Origin: Roseateles depolymerans
GTDB taxonomy: Bacteria; Pseudomonadota; Gammaproteobacteria; Burkholderiales; Burkholderiaceae_C
NCBI RefSeq assembly: GCF_003387155.1
Contig: NZ_QUMT01000006.1
Coordinates: forward strand, 124,001 to 188,000
DNA length: 64,000 nt
Direction of reading: 5' to 3'
Made by a program: the position numbers and the translations under genes
Notes under the pieces: model-generated
Seen by the model: only the letters and a program-made list of their open reading frames with translations
Told to the model about the DNA's origin: nothing
The model's database searches: none
Shown here: positions 34,057 through 43,533 of the stretch, one piece after another
Position numbering within the stretch: position 1 is the first letter of the stretch
How the letters are laid out: the number at the start of each line of letters is the position of its first letter

Positions 34057-35864
34057 GCCAGCTCCTCCTTTGCCATCGTGGCGCTGGGCAGGCCTGCTGC
34101 GCGAAGCATCGCGTCACGAAGCAGCTCCGGTTTCAAGCGCCGCCAACGGGCGCACAGATGCTGATCGGGACGCAGCAGCAAAACGGTGCCTGGCTGCGCA
34201 TCACAGCGCGTCTGAGCGAGGCCTTGCAGGTCTCGAAGCAAGTGGACCGTCAGACCGGGGGGCGTGGGCTCGCACAGCATGTCACCAACGTCAGCAGCAT
34301 CTGGCGGCAGCAGCAGCAACACCGTCGTCGCGGGCTGCCCCTGCAGCGCGTTGCCGATGCTCGACAGCATGTGTTGAACCTGCGAGCCGCTCTGCGCAAC
34401 ATCCAGGAACATCACCACGCTGAAACGACCCGGCACCAGCGTGTCGAGAAGCCATCCAGTCCTGGCGCTTGCGCTCATCGCTGCTGCAGCGGACACAAGA
34501 GCGACAGGCGCATCCACCATCGGTGCACCGAGCGCCAGCACGCCGCCAAATGGCTCGCCATCCTCGGTGTTGAGTGACGAGTCCACCAGCGTCGTGGGCA
34601 GCGACAACCGACCGCTGTTCACCAGCTTGCGCGCAAACTCGAAGTCCTTGGCCAGATCCAGCACCGCCGTGCGGAACAAGCGGCTCACTGCCGACTTGGG
34701 CGTGATGAAGTCCGTAGACCGCGTGGAATGGCGGATGTTGTCGTCCGCTGCGACCTCGCGTTCACGCGCATAGGTCTCCAGCAGGGACTCGGGCGCCTGC
34801 CCCCGGATCACCCACGCCAGCTTCCATGCCAGGTTGTCCGCATCCTGGATGCCGGAGTTGGCCCCGCGCGCGCCGAACGGCGACACGCCATGCGCGGCGT
34901 CCCCGGCAAACAGCACGCGGCCATGGCGGAAGCGCTCCATTCGCTGGCAGGCAAAGGTGTAGACCGACGCCCACACCAGCTCCATCTCCGGAATCTCCCC
35001 ATTCCCGCCGGCGGCCCGCGAGGCCTGTGCCATCAGCGCCTGCACGCGCGGCAGGATGTTCTCGGGCCGCTTCTCCTGCTCAGGGTCCGCGTCCCAGCCC
35101 AACTGGAAGTCGATGCGCCAGACGCCGTCCGGCTGACGATGCAGCAGCACGCTTTGCCCCGGGTGGAACGGCGGGTCGAACCAGAACCAGCGTTCCGCCG
35201 GAAACGGCGCCCGCATGCGCACATCCGCGATCAGGAAGCGGTCGCGGAAGCTGCGTCCCTGCGTGTCCAGGCCCAGCATGCCTCGCAGCGGCGAGCGGGA
35301 ACCGTCGCAGGCGACGACGTGGTCTGCGTCCAGAAGATAGTCCCCCTCCGGCGTGCGGACGGTCAGCCGAGCATGGGTGGGACACGCGTCCAGGCCCACG
35401 ACCGCATGGTGCCAACGCAGATCCAGCAGCGGCAGTTGCGCCGCTCGGGCCACGAGGTGGGCTTCCAGGTCGTGCTGGGACAGGTTGATGAACGCCGGAC
35501 GGCGATGGCCCGCCTCGGGCAGCAGGTCGAACTGATAGACCTGCTGGTCGCGGAAGAACACCCGCCCCACATGCCAGGACACGCCCTGGCCCACGATCGG
35601 CTCGCCGCATCCGAGGCGGTCGAAGATCTCCAGCGTGCGCTTGGCAAAGCACAGCGCCCGGGAGCCGACCGACAAGCGTCCGTCGTTGTTGAGCAGCACC
35701 ACCGGCACCTGCTGCAACGCCAGATCGATCGCCAGCGACAGCCCCACCGGCCCGGCGCCGACCACCACCACCGGCCGACGCACCGGTGCGGCAGCGTCCT
35801 GGTCGGCATGGCGCCGGTAACCCAGGGACGGCGACAAGTCAGAGTCGCTCAGGGGCGGTGTCAT
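34047..35864 (-). CDS. FAD-dependent aromatic monooxygenase (MhpA-like)
   Basis: 605 residues. Class A flavoprotein hydroxylase: VVVGAGPVGLSLAIDLAL (FAD GxGxxG), the VVACDGSRSPLR DG motif, and GDAAHGVSPFGARGANSGIQ (second FAD motif). It resembles 3-(3-hydroxyphenyl)propionate hydroxylase. In this operon it probably hydroxylates a phenolic acid to homogentisate, for example 3-hydroxyphenylacetate; the substrate is inferred only from neighbours. The C-terminal ~190 residues are a thioredoxin-like dimerisation region typical of this class. Confidence 0.88.
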   Translation of the reverse strand: MTPPLSDSDLSPSLGYRRHADQDAAAPVRRPVVVVGAGPVGLSLAIDLALQQVPVVLLNNDGRLSVGSRALCFAKRTLEIFDRLGCGEPIVGQGVSWHVGRVFFRDQQVYQFDLLPEAGHRRPAFINLSQHDLEAHLVARAAQLPLLDLRWHHAVVGLDACPTHARLTVRTPEGDYLLDADHVVACDGSRSPLRGMLGLDTQGRSFRDRFLIADVRMRAPFPAERWFWFDPPFHPGQSVLLHRQPDGVWRIDFQLGWDADPEQEKRPENILPRVQALMAQASRAAGGNGEIPEMELVWASVYTFACQRMERFRHGRVLFAGDAAHGVSPFGARGANSGIQDADNLAWKLAWVIRGQAPESLLETYAREREVAADDNIRHSTRSTDFITPKSAVSRLFRTAVLDLAKDFEFARKLVNSGRLSLPTTLVDSSLNTEDGEPFGGVLALGAPMVDAPVALVSAAAAMSASARTGWLLDTLVPGRFSVVMFLDVAQSGSQVQHMLSSIGNALQGQPATTVLLLLPPDAADVGDMLCEPTPPGLTVHLLRDLQGLAQTRCDAQPGTVLLLRPDQHLCARWRRLKPELLRDAMLRAAGLPSATMAKEELACH

Positions 35865-35882
35865 GGAGGGCCTCCTCGCCTC

Positions 35883-36836
35883 TCAGCCTTCCAGCGCTTT
35901 CCACATCTCGATGTCGCGCTGCGCCGTCCAGATGCGGGGATGCGGATGCGCCGTCACCTCGTCATAACAGCGGGTGACGTCGAAGGGCATGCAGTGGTCA
36001 AAGATGACCCAGTGCCCATAGCGCGCCTTCATCGAGGCATAGGTGTCCCGGTAGACCGCGGTGAGGTCCTTGCCAGCGGCCACACCGGCTTTCACGGCGG
36101 CATGCAGGTCGGCAATGAAGGCGCGCGTGCCGGCCAGGCCCTGGGCAACGGCCTCGGGCGTCGTCAGCGCTGCGCCTCGGCCAGGCACCAGCGCCACCGG
36201 CTCCAGCGCCGCCAGGCGGTCCAGCGTCTGCGGCCAGTCGGCGAAGTAGGCATCACCTGCGTAGGGGGTGGCATCGAACTCCACCAGGTCGCCGCTGAAG
36301 AGGATCTTCTGCTGCGGCAGCCAGGCGACCGTGTCGCCCTTGGTGTGGCCGCGCCCCAGTTGCAGCAGCTGCACTTCCAGCGAGCCCAGCCACAGGCTCA
36401 TCGCGCCCTGAAAGGTGATCGTCGGCCAGGTCAGGCCCGCGGGGACCGATTCGACATTGCGGAAGAGCCGCGGGAAGCGGCCGATCTCGCTGGCCTTGTC
36501 CTGCTCACCGCGCTCGACGATGAGGTCGTAGGTGTCGCGGCTGGCAATGATGTGGCGCGGCTGGTAAGCCGAGGCGCCCAGCACCCGCACCGCGTGATAG
36601 TGGCTCAGCACCACGTAATCGATGGGCTTGTCGGTCACCTCCCGGATGCGGCGGATGACGTCCTGCGCCATGGCGGGGGTGGCCTGCGTGTCGATGACCA
36701 TGACCGACTCGTCTCCGATGATCACGCCGGTGTTCGGGTCGCCTTCCGCGGTGTAGGCATAGGCGTTGTCACTGAGCTTGACGAACGAGACCCGCTTTTC
36801 CTCCAGGTCGGCGTGGCTGGCGAACTGCTTGCTCAT
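35883..36836 (-). CDS. MBL-fold hydrolase-like protein with altered metal motif
   Basis: 317 residues. The metallo-beta-lactamase fold is visible: VIIGDESVMVIDTQ, VVLSHYHAVRVLGAS, GRGHTKGDTVAWL, ILFSGDLVEF. The first metal motif, usually HxHxDH, reads HYHAVR, so two ligands (Asp and His) are missing while later His and Asp are kept. It may bind one metal or none. It is the first gene of the leftward hmg operon and is divergent from the IclR regulator. A thioesterase- or lactonase-like role in aromatic catabolism is possible. Confidence 0.88.
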   Translation of the reverse strand: MSKQFASHADLEEKRVSFVKLSDNAYAYTAEGDPNTGVIIGDESVMVIDTQATPAMAQDVIRRIREVTDKPIDYVVLSHYHAVRVLGASAYQPRHIIASRDTYDLIVERGEQDKASEIGRFPRLFRNVESVPAGLTWPTITFQGAMSLWLGSLEVQLLQLGRGHTKGDTVAWLPQQKILFSGDLVEFDATPYAGDAYFADWPQTLDRLAALEPVALVPGRGAALTTPEAVAQGLAGTRAFIADLHAAVKAGVAAGKDLTAVYRDTYASMKARYGHWVIFDHCMPFDVTRCYDEVTAHPHPRIWTAQRDIEMWKALEG

Positions 36837-36873
36837 GGGTGGGGTCTCCGTTCATCCAAAGAAAACGCATTAC

Positions 36874-36923
36874 ATATTGGCAAATATAGCCGACGACGCC
36901 AAATTTATTCAACAATGCTGAAT
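36874..36923. promoter_or_regulatory. two palindromes in the divergent hmg promoter (IclR operator candidates)
   Basis: ATATT-GGCA-AATAT (36874-36887) and ATTCA-N7-TGAAT (36907-36923) lie in the 102-base gap between the MBL gene and the IclR gene. Both are AT-rich in a GC-rich region. IclR proteins bind short palindromes in such divergent promoters, and the second palindrome is only 16 bases before the iclR start. Confidence 0.55.
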
Positions 36924-36938
36924 GTGGGGTGAATACGC

Positions 36939-37781
36939 ATGAGCATCGAAGACCAGACGGAAGAGCGCGCGGACGACCGACGTGGCATCCAGAGCATCGA
37001 GGTGGGCGGCCGGCTGCTCAAGGCGGCGGCGGCGCAGGGCCATCCGCTGCCGCTCAAGACCCTGTCCCAGGCCGCGGGCATGAGTGCCGCCAAAGCCCAT
37101 CCTTACCTCGTGAGCTTTTGCAAGCTGGGGCTGATGAGCCAGGACCCGGTCACCGGCTATTACGGACTGGGGCCGCTGGCGATGGAGATGGGGTTGATCG
37201 GCATCCAGCAGGTCGATCCGATCCGGCTGGCCACCGCGCAGCTCGATGCGCTGGCGACGGAGCTGGGACACACGGTGGCGATTGCGGTGTGGGGCTCGCA
37301 TGGGGCCACGATCGTGCGGACCGCCGCCTCGCCCGCCCCCATCCACGTGACGATGCGGCACGGCACGGTCGTGTCGCTGTGGAATACCGCGTCGGGGCCG
37401 CTGTTCGCGGCCTACCGGCCCGAGGAGGAGGTCCGCGCGCTGTGGGCCGACTTCCTGCGGCTGGGCGACATGGACCTGACACGCGGCGCGGGCAGCCGGT
37501 CTTCCGCAGCGGCGGCACCGGCGCCCACCTGGGACGAGTTTGCGGCGCTGCTGACGCAGGTGCGGGGCCGCGGCATGCATCGCTCGGTCGACAGCATCGT
37601 GGAGGGCGTCAGCGCCCTGGCGGTGCCGGTCTTTGACAGCGAGGGCGCACTGGCGCTGGCGCTGACGGCCATCGGCCCCTCCGGCGCCTTCGACGCGGCC
37701 TGGGACGGAGACATTGCCACACGCCTGCGCGCCGCTGCGCAGGACCTCATGCGCCAGATGGGCGGGAGAACACCTTGCTGA
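36939..37781 (+). CDS. IclR-family transcriptional regulator (HmgR-like)
   Basis: 280 residues. An N-terminal winged HTH (IEVGGRLLKAAAAQGHPLPL, then LSQAAGMSAAKAHPYL) is followed by an IclR effector domain (TVAIAVWGSHGATIVR, SVDSIVEGVSALAVPVFD). A Ser/Ala/Pro linker interrupts the effector domain near residues 185-195. It is divergent from the homogentisate operon and translationally coupled to maiA, so it probably controls both in response to homogentisate or a precursor. Confidence 0.92.
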   Translation: MSIEDQTEERADDRRGIQSIEVGGRLLKAAAAQGHPLPLKTLSQAAGMSAAKAHPYLVSFCKLGLMSQDPVTGYYGLGPLAMEMGLIGIQQVDPIRLATAQLDALATELGHTVAIAVWGSHGATIVRTAASPAPIHVTMRHGTVVSLWNTASGPLFAAYRPEEEVRALWADFLRLGDMDLTRGAGSRSSAAAAPAPTWDEFAALLTQVRGRGMHRSVDSIVEGVSALAVPVFDSEGALALALTAIGPSGAFDAAWDGDIATRLRAAAQDLMRQMGGRTPC

Positions 37782-38425
37782 CCTTGCACACCTACTTTCG
37801 CAGTTCTGCGGCCTACCGCGTGCGGATTGCGCTGAACCTCAAAGGGCTGCCGTATGAGAGCGTGCCGGTGCATCTGGTGCGGGACGGCGGCCAGCATCAC
37901 CAGCCGGCGTTCAAGGCGCTGAACCCTGCGGAACTGCTGCCGGTGCTGCAGACCGAAGGCCATGTGCTGACGCAGTCCCTCAGCATCCTGGAATATCTGG
38001 AGGAGCGGTATCCCACCCCTGCCCTGCTGCCCGGCACGCCGGAGCAGCGTGCCTTTATCCGAAGCCTGGCGCTGGATGTGGCCTGCGAGATCCATCCGGT
38101 GAACAACCTGCGGGTGCTGCAGCATCTCACCACCGCCTTCGGCGCCACGGATGAGCAGCGACGGCAATGGGTGCAGCACTGGATACGCACCGGCTTTGCG
38201 GCCATTGAGCAGCGGCTGGCGGGCCCGGCTGGCCTTCCGGGCCCATTCTGCGTGGGCGAGCAGGCAACGCTGGCCGACGTGGTGCTGATTCCGCAGGTCT
38301 TCAACGCCCTGCGCTTCGGGGTGACGCTGGAGCACTATCCCCGCATCGAGCGGGTGTGGACCCACTGCAACCAGCTGCCGGCGTTTGAAGCGGCGTCACC
38401 GGCGCGGCAAGGGGATGCGGAGTGA
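37775..38425 (+). CDS. maiA: maleylacetoacetate isomerase (zeta-class GST)
   Basis: 216 residues. Glutathione-dependent cis-trans isomerisation of maleylacetoacetate to fumarylacetoacetate. The zeta-GST signature FRSSAAYRVRIALNLKG is present, followed by NPAELLPVL, LTQSLSILEYLEE and CVGEQATLADVVLIPQVFNA. It starts with TTG at 37775, overlapping the IclR stop by seven bases, with GGGAGA upstream. It supplies the step between hmgA and fahA, which are on the opposite strand. Confidence 0.96.
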   Translation: MLTLHTYFRSSAAYRVRIALNLKGLPYESVPVHLVRDGGQHHQPAFKALNPAELLPVLQTEGHVLTQSLSILEYLEERYPTPALLPGTPEQRAFIRSLALDVACEIHPVNNLRVLQHLTTAFGATDEQRRQWVQHWIRTGFAAIEQRLAGPAGLPGPFCVGEQATLADVVLIPQVFNALRFGVTLEHYPRIERVWTHCNQLPAFEAASPARQGDAE

Positions 38426-38458
38426 CAGTCCGCGCACAGTGTGCGCGGAAGCCGGATT

Positions 38459-38800
38459 TCAGAAGTCGTTGTCCAGCTTCCTCTGAACACGAACGCGTTT
38501 GGACTGAAGGTGGAACTCCAATGCCATGCCATCTCGATCGAGGCCTGGGTCCGCAAGCAGATCGAATTCACGGTCCAGCCCCAACGCCCAGAGCACCCGC
38601 AAATAAGTTCCAAGACCGGTGGACAGCTTTCCGTTCTCAACAGCTTCCACGGCTGTGCGGCTCAGGCCTGACCTGGAGGCCAGGTCCTCGCGCCGCCACT
38701 TGCGACGGATTCGTGCCGCACGCACGCGTTGTCCCAACTCCGCAGCACGCCGGCTGACGGGTTCGGGAATTCCGGGAATGCGTTCGACGGCGCCTTTCAT
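38459..38800 (-). CDS. XRE-family HTH regulator (HipB-like)
   Basis: 113 residues from the ATG at 38800; a TTG at 38809 is also in frame. An XRE helix-turn-helix lies at about residues 20-75 (LGQRVRAARIRRKWRREDLA, SGLSRTAVEAVENGK). The remainder, with LWALGLDREFDLLADP and a charged C-terminus, resembles HipB-type antitoxins. No hipA follows: the next gene is maiA in convergent orientation. A -10-like TATATT (38811-38816) lies so close to the ATG that the transcript may be leaderless, and palindromic operators flank it. Confidence 0.85.
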   Translation of the reverse strand: MKGAVERIPGIPEPVSRRAAELGQRVRAARIRRKWRREDLASRSGLSRTAVEAVENGKLSTGLGTYLRVLWALGLDREFDLLADPGLDRDGMALEFHLQSKRVRVQRKLDNDF

Positions 38801-38840
38801 GGAAGGCAATATAGCACGTAGCGCCTTCTATAGAAGGCGC
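38791..38840. promoter_or_regulatory. paired palindromic operators of the XRE gene
   Basis: GCGCCTTCTATAGAAGGCGC (38821-38840) is a perfect 20-base palindrome. GCGCCTTTCATGGAAGGC (38791-38808) is an imperfect copy that covers the start codon. The two copies are centred 30 bases apart (about three helical turns) with TATATT between them, the layout of an autorepressor. Confidence 0.75.
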
Positions 38841-38855
38841 ACGGCATTTAGCGAC

Positions 38856-39902
38856 TTAGCCCAGCGCCGGCCGCTCCACCGCCCACCGGCTCGCTGCTTC
38901 CCAGCTCGGCGGCACGCAGCCCTGCTCCTGCACGCACAGGCTGGCACTGGCCAATGCATGGCGGAGCGCCTGATGGCAGACGGTCGGGGACAGCGCCCGC
39001 AGATCGTCCACGAAGCGTCCGTCCGCGGACCGGCGCGACTGCCGCAGCAGATAGGCCAGCAGCCCCGCCAGGAAGCTGTCGCCCGCGCCGACCGTGTCGA
39101 CCACCTCCAGCGGGGCGGCCTCCTTGGCGTAGCAGGTGGCGCCGCTGCGCTGCATCAGCCAGGCGCCGCCGGCCCCCACCGTCAGCGCCAGCAGCTCACA
39201 ACCCGGGTGTGACGCCATCAGGCCCCGCGCCTGGTCCAGCACGTCGGTGCCGCGCACGCCCAAGTGCTCCAGATCCTCGTCGCTGACCTTGATGACATGG
39301 GCCAGCGACAAGGCCGCATGCACCGCCGCCCGGTAGGCCGGCAGGTCCGGCATCACCGACGGACGCAGGTTCGCATCCACCACCACACAGCGGCCCGCCT
39401 GCCGCTGCGCTTCCAGCCACGGCAGATAGATCGACGTGTCCCGGGCATCCAGCGCCAGCGCGCCGCTGCACACGATCTCCAGGGCCGGCAGCGTGGCACA
39501 GGCCGCCGTCAGAGTGGCGGCTGAGACCGCGCGGTCCGCAACGCCCTCGCGGTAGAAGGCGTAGTCGGGATGGCCGTTGGGGTCCAGGTTCACCACTGCC
39601 AGGGACGTCACCTGCTGCACCGCTTCCGGCACCGCCAGTTGCACGCCGTCGGCCACCAGTTGTGCCCGCAGCTCCCGCCCGAAGCGGTCACGCGACAGCG
39701 GATTGAGATATTGGATGCCCACGCCCTGCCGCGACAGCGCACGGCTCAGGTTGTAGAGCGCGCCGCCCAGGCACGGCAGGTAGCTGCCGTCTTCACGGCG
39801 GATGAGGTCGATCAGCGCCTCGCCAGCCACCGCCACTTGGAGGGCGTTGCCGGTGTTGGTGTCGGTGGCGGTGTCGAGAGGTTGGAAGGATGTCGAAGTC
39901 AT
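38856..39902 (-). CDS. PfkB-family sugar kinase, probable fructokinase
   Basis: About 348 residues from the ATG at 39902. Ribokinase-fold enzyme: N-terminal VAVAGEALIDLI, GGALYNLSRALSRQG, VDANLRPSV and the anion-hole/catalytic motif DTVGAGDSFLAGLLAYLL. In a polyol operon with a mannitol dehydrogenase, phosphorylation of fructose is the expected role. It is the last gene of the leftward mannitol cluster, 53 bases after the AraC gene. Confidence 0.88.
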   Translation of the reverse strand: MTSTSFQPLDTATDTNTGNALQVAVAGEALIDLIRREDGSYLPCLGGALYNLSRALSRQGVGIQYLNPLSRDRFGRELRAQLVADGVQLAVPEAVQQVTSLAVVNLDPNGHPDYAFYREGVADRAVSAATLTAACATLPALEIVCSGALALDARDTSIYLPWLEAQRQAGRCVVVDANLRPSVMPDLPAYRAAVHAALSLAHVIKVSDEDLEHLGVRGTDVLDQARGLMASHPGCELLALTVGAGGAWLMQRSGATCYAKEAAPLEVVDTVGAGDSFLAGLLAYLLRQSRRSADGRFVDDLRALSPTVCHQALRHALASASLCVQEQGCVPPSWEAASRWAVERPALG

Positions 39903-39955
39903 GGGATGGGTCCTCACGGACGCGGCTATTCAGTCGAATCGTTGGCCCACAGGCC

Positions 39956-40885
39956 TCAACGCCCGCCGAACCGCCCCGCCGCCTGCTTGCGGTATTCGGT
40001 GGGCGTCATGCCCTTGATGTCCAGGAAGCGGCGGTTGAAGTTGGCCATGTTGTTGAAACCCACCTCGTAGGCGATGTGGGTGATGTAGCGCTCCGACTCC
40101 TGCAGCAGCTGACAGGCCCGGTTCACCCGGATCAGGTTCACGAAGTCGGTGAAGGTGTTGCCGGTGGCGCGGCGGAAGAAGCGCGAGAAGCGGCTCTCCG
40201 TCATGCCCAGTTCCCGGGCCAGGTCGGCCGCGGACACCGGCGCGGCCATGTTGTCGGTGATGCGGCTGACCACGGCATTGATCTGCGCCAGTTGCGTGTC
40301 GCTGTCCTCGCTCTGCAGCTGTGCGCTGGAGAGCAGGCGGAAGTCGGTGCAGCGCGCCAGCTCGCTCATCCAGTTGCAGAAGGCCGCGAAGCGGGCCAGG
40401 CCCTGGCTGGATTTGATGCGGTGCCAATGCTCGGTCGCCTTGTCCTGCATGCCGAAGAATTCGATGCCATGGCGCGCACGCTCCAGCAGCGGCATCACCT
40501 CCCGCAATTCGGCGATGCCTTCCGCCGCCAGCGCCAGCGGCTGATGCGGAAACTGCACCACCAGGTCGCGCTCGGCATAGCCGGCTTCCGGCACGTCCAT
40601 GCTGATCCAGTTGTGCGGCAAGCGCGGCCCGGTCAGCACCAGTTGCCCCGGCTGGAACTGGCCGATCCAGTCCCCGACGAACACCTTGCCGGACGACGCG
40701 GTGATCAGGTGCAGCTCGTATTCATCGTGGTAGTGCCAGCGGGCCAGCGGCGTCGGAAACCCGTGGGAGAGGCAGCGGATGAATCCGGCCGTCTCCGGCG
40801 GCTCGTAGCCCAGCTCGGGCACACGCGAAAACGCATGCTCGAGCTCGGGCTTGGTCTGGCGCGGCAAGGCATGAAGCGAGGACAT
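39956..40885 (-). CDS. AraC-family regulator with cupin sensor domain
   Basis: 309 residues from the ATG at 40885 (GGGAG upstream). The N-terminal cupin domain carries RWHYHDEYELHLI, VFVGDWIGQFQPGQLVLTGP and LPHNW. The C-terminal double HTH reads VSAADLARELGMTESRFSRF and later HIAYEVGFNNMANFNRRFLD with GMTPTEYR. It lies inside the polyol operon, as in Pseudomonas MtlR, so it probably activates the operon in response to mannitol, sorbitol or arabitol. Confidence 0.9.
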   Translation of the reverse strand: MSSLHALPRQTKPELEHAFSRVPELGYEPPETAGFIRCLSHGFPTPLARWHYHDEYELHLITASSGKVFVGDWIGQFQPGQLVLTGPRLPHNWISMDVPEAGYAERDLVVQFPHQPLALAAEGIAELREVMPLLERARHGIEFFGMQDKATEHWHRIKSSQGLARFAAFCNWMSELARCTDFRLLSSAQLQSEDSDTQLAQINAVVSRITDNMAAPVSAADLARELGMTESRFSRFFRRATGNTFTDFVNLIRVNRACQLLQESERYITHIAYEVGFNNMANFNRRFLDIKGMTPTEYRKQAAGRFGGR

Positions 40886-40960
40886 GAAGGCTCCCGGCGA
40901 GGGTGGCGAGGGTTGGCTGGGCCCCATCATCGCAGCGGCGACGGGCCCGCCCCAACCGGA

Positions 40961-42412
40961 TCAAGGGTGCGAAGGCGGCGTGGACGTGGAATGCTTCGAG
41001 GAATGCTGGGAAGAATGGCCCGCCACAAAGCGATCCACCTGCTCCGTGGCGGTGCGAAGCGCCTGGACCAACCGTGCATCCCCGGCCAGTTCGCCCCACA
41101 GCACCGGGTCGGCGGCAAACGCGGCCACCGGGTCGGCCGAGGCGCAGATGGCATGGGCGACGGCCGGGTCCATGGCCTGGTCCTGGTAGGTGTAGGGAAT
41201 CTGGCCGGCATGCCAGCGATGGAGGTAGGCCAGGAACAGCGCCGGCAACACGGCCACGCTGGCAATGCTCTCCCCGCGCGCCAGACGCTCACGCACCGTG
41301 GGCGCGATGAAGCCCGGGATCTTGCTGAAGCCGTCCATCGCGACGCGCTGGTTGGTGTCGGCAATGGCCGGGTTGCTGAATCGATCCAGCACCACGTCGC
41401 GGTAGGCGGCCAGGTCGATGGGGCTCGGTTGCAGCACCGGGATGGCGTCGTCGGTCACGTAGTTGAAGGCCAGTTGGCGAATGGCCGGATCGTGCGTGCC
41501 TTCATGGATGTAGGTGTAGCCCACCAGCGTGCCGGCCCAGGCGATGCAGCTGTGCGTGGCATTGAGCAGGCGGATCTTGGCTTCCTCATAGGGGGCCACC
41601 GAGTCCACCAGCTCCACGCCCACGCGCGCCCAGTCGGGCCGGCCATTGATGAAGCGGTCCTCGATCACCCACTGGATGAAGCTCTCGCCCATCAGCGCGG
41701 CGCGGTCCTGGCGCCCGGTGGCGGCCAGCACCCGCGCGGCCACTTCAGGCGTGGGGCGCGGCGTGATGCGGTCCACCATGGCATTGGGGCTGGTGGTGTG
41801 GGTCTCGATCCATTGCGCCAGCGCATCATCGCCCAGCGCCCGCACGAACTGCAGCAGGCCGTGGCGCGACCGCTCGCCGTTGTGGCGCAGGTTGTCGCAG
41901 TTCAGCAGGGTCACATCGCCCGCGCCCGACGCCATGCGGGCGCGCAGCAGCGTGGTCAGCGCGCCGTACAGGGTGCTGCCGGCACGGCCTTCGCGCACCG
42001 CCTGCAGATCGGCCTTCAGGTCCGGAGCGCTGTCCCAGTCGAGCTGGTGCTGGCTGTTGAGGTAGTAACCCGCCTCGGTGACGGTGAAGGAGATGATGCG
42101 GGTGGTGGGCGCACAGGCCAGCGCCACGAGGCCCGACAGATCCGCCGTCCACGGCACCACGGTGCGGATCGCATCGATCCAGGTGTAGCGGCGCTCCCCT
42201 TGGGCTGTCACCGTCTCCAGCGTGTAGGCGCCGTTCTGGGCCACCAGGGCGTCGATGGTCTCCTGCATGTCCGGCCGCAGGTTGCCACCGGCCAGCACCC
42301 AGCGGGTGTCGCCCAGTGCATGCAGCTGATGCAGGTAGACCGCCTGATGGGCACGGTGGAAGGAACCCAGGCCCAGATGCAGGATGGTGAGAGTGTCTTG
42401 AGCAGTCGTCAT
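40961..42412 (-). CDS. mannitol 2-dehydrogenase family protein
   Basis: 483 residues. Long-chain polyol dehydrogenase: an N-terminal NAD-binding region (ILHLGLGSFHRAHQAVYLHQ), LLNCDNLRHNGE, FINGRPDWARVGVELV and the catalytic KIRLLNATHSCIAW block with Lys, Asn and His. Oxidises mannitol (or arabitol/sorbitol) to the ketose; fructose would then go to the kinase at 38856. The C-terminal ~15 residues are His/Ser-rich (SSQHSSKHSTS), a local repeat. It is 29 bases downstream of the ABC ATPase gene. Confidence 0.93.
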   Translation of the reverse strand: MTTAQDTLTILHLGLGSFHRAHQAVYLHQLHALGDTRWVLAGGNLRPDMQETIDALVAQNGAYTLETVTAQGERRYTWIDAIRTVVPWTADLSGLVALACAPTTRIISFTVTEAGYYLNSQHQLDWDSAPDLKADLQAVREGRAGSTLYGALTTLLRARMASGAGDVTLLNCDNLRHNGERSRHGLLQFVRALGDDALAQWIETHTTSPNAMVDRITPRPTPEVAARVLAATGRQDRAALMGESFIQWVIEDRFINGRPDWARVGVELVDSVAPYEEAKIRLLNATHSCIAWAGTLVGYTYIHEGTHDPAIRQLAFNYVTDDAIPVLQPSPIDLAAYRDVVLDRFSNPAIADTNQRVAMDGFSKIPGFIAPTVRERLARGESIASVAVLPALFLAYLHRWHAGQIPYTYQDQAMDPAVAHAICASADPVAAFAADPVLWGELAGDARLVQALRTATEQVDRFVAGHSSQHSSKHSTSTPPSHP

Positions 42413-42441
42413 GGCAGATCGGGAGGGTCTTCAACAGGGGA

Positions 42442-43485
<1,044 letters not shown>

Positions 43486-43533
43486 GACAGTGGTTCCTGA
43501 AATCTGGACTGCAAACAATCGAAGGGAGGCGGC

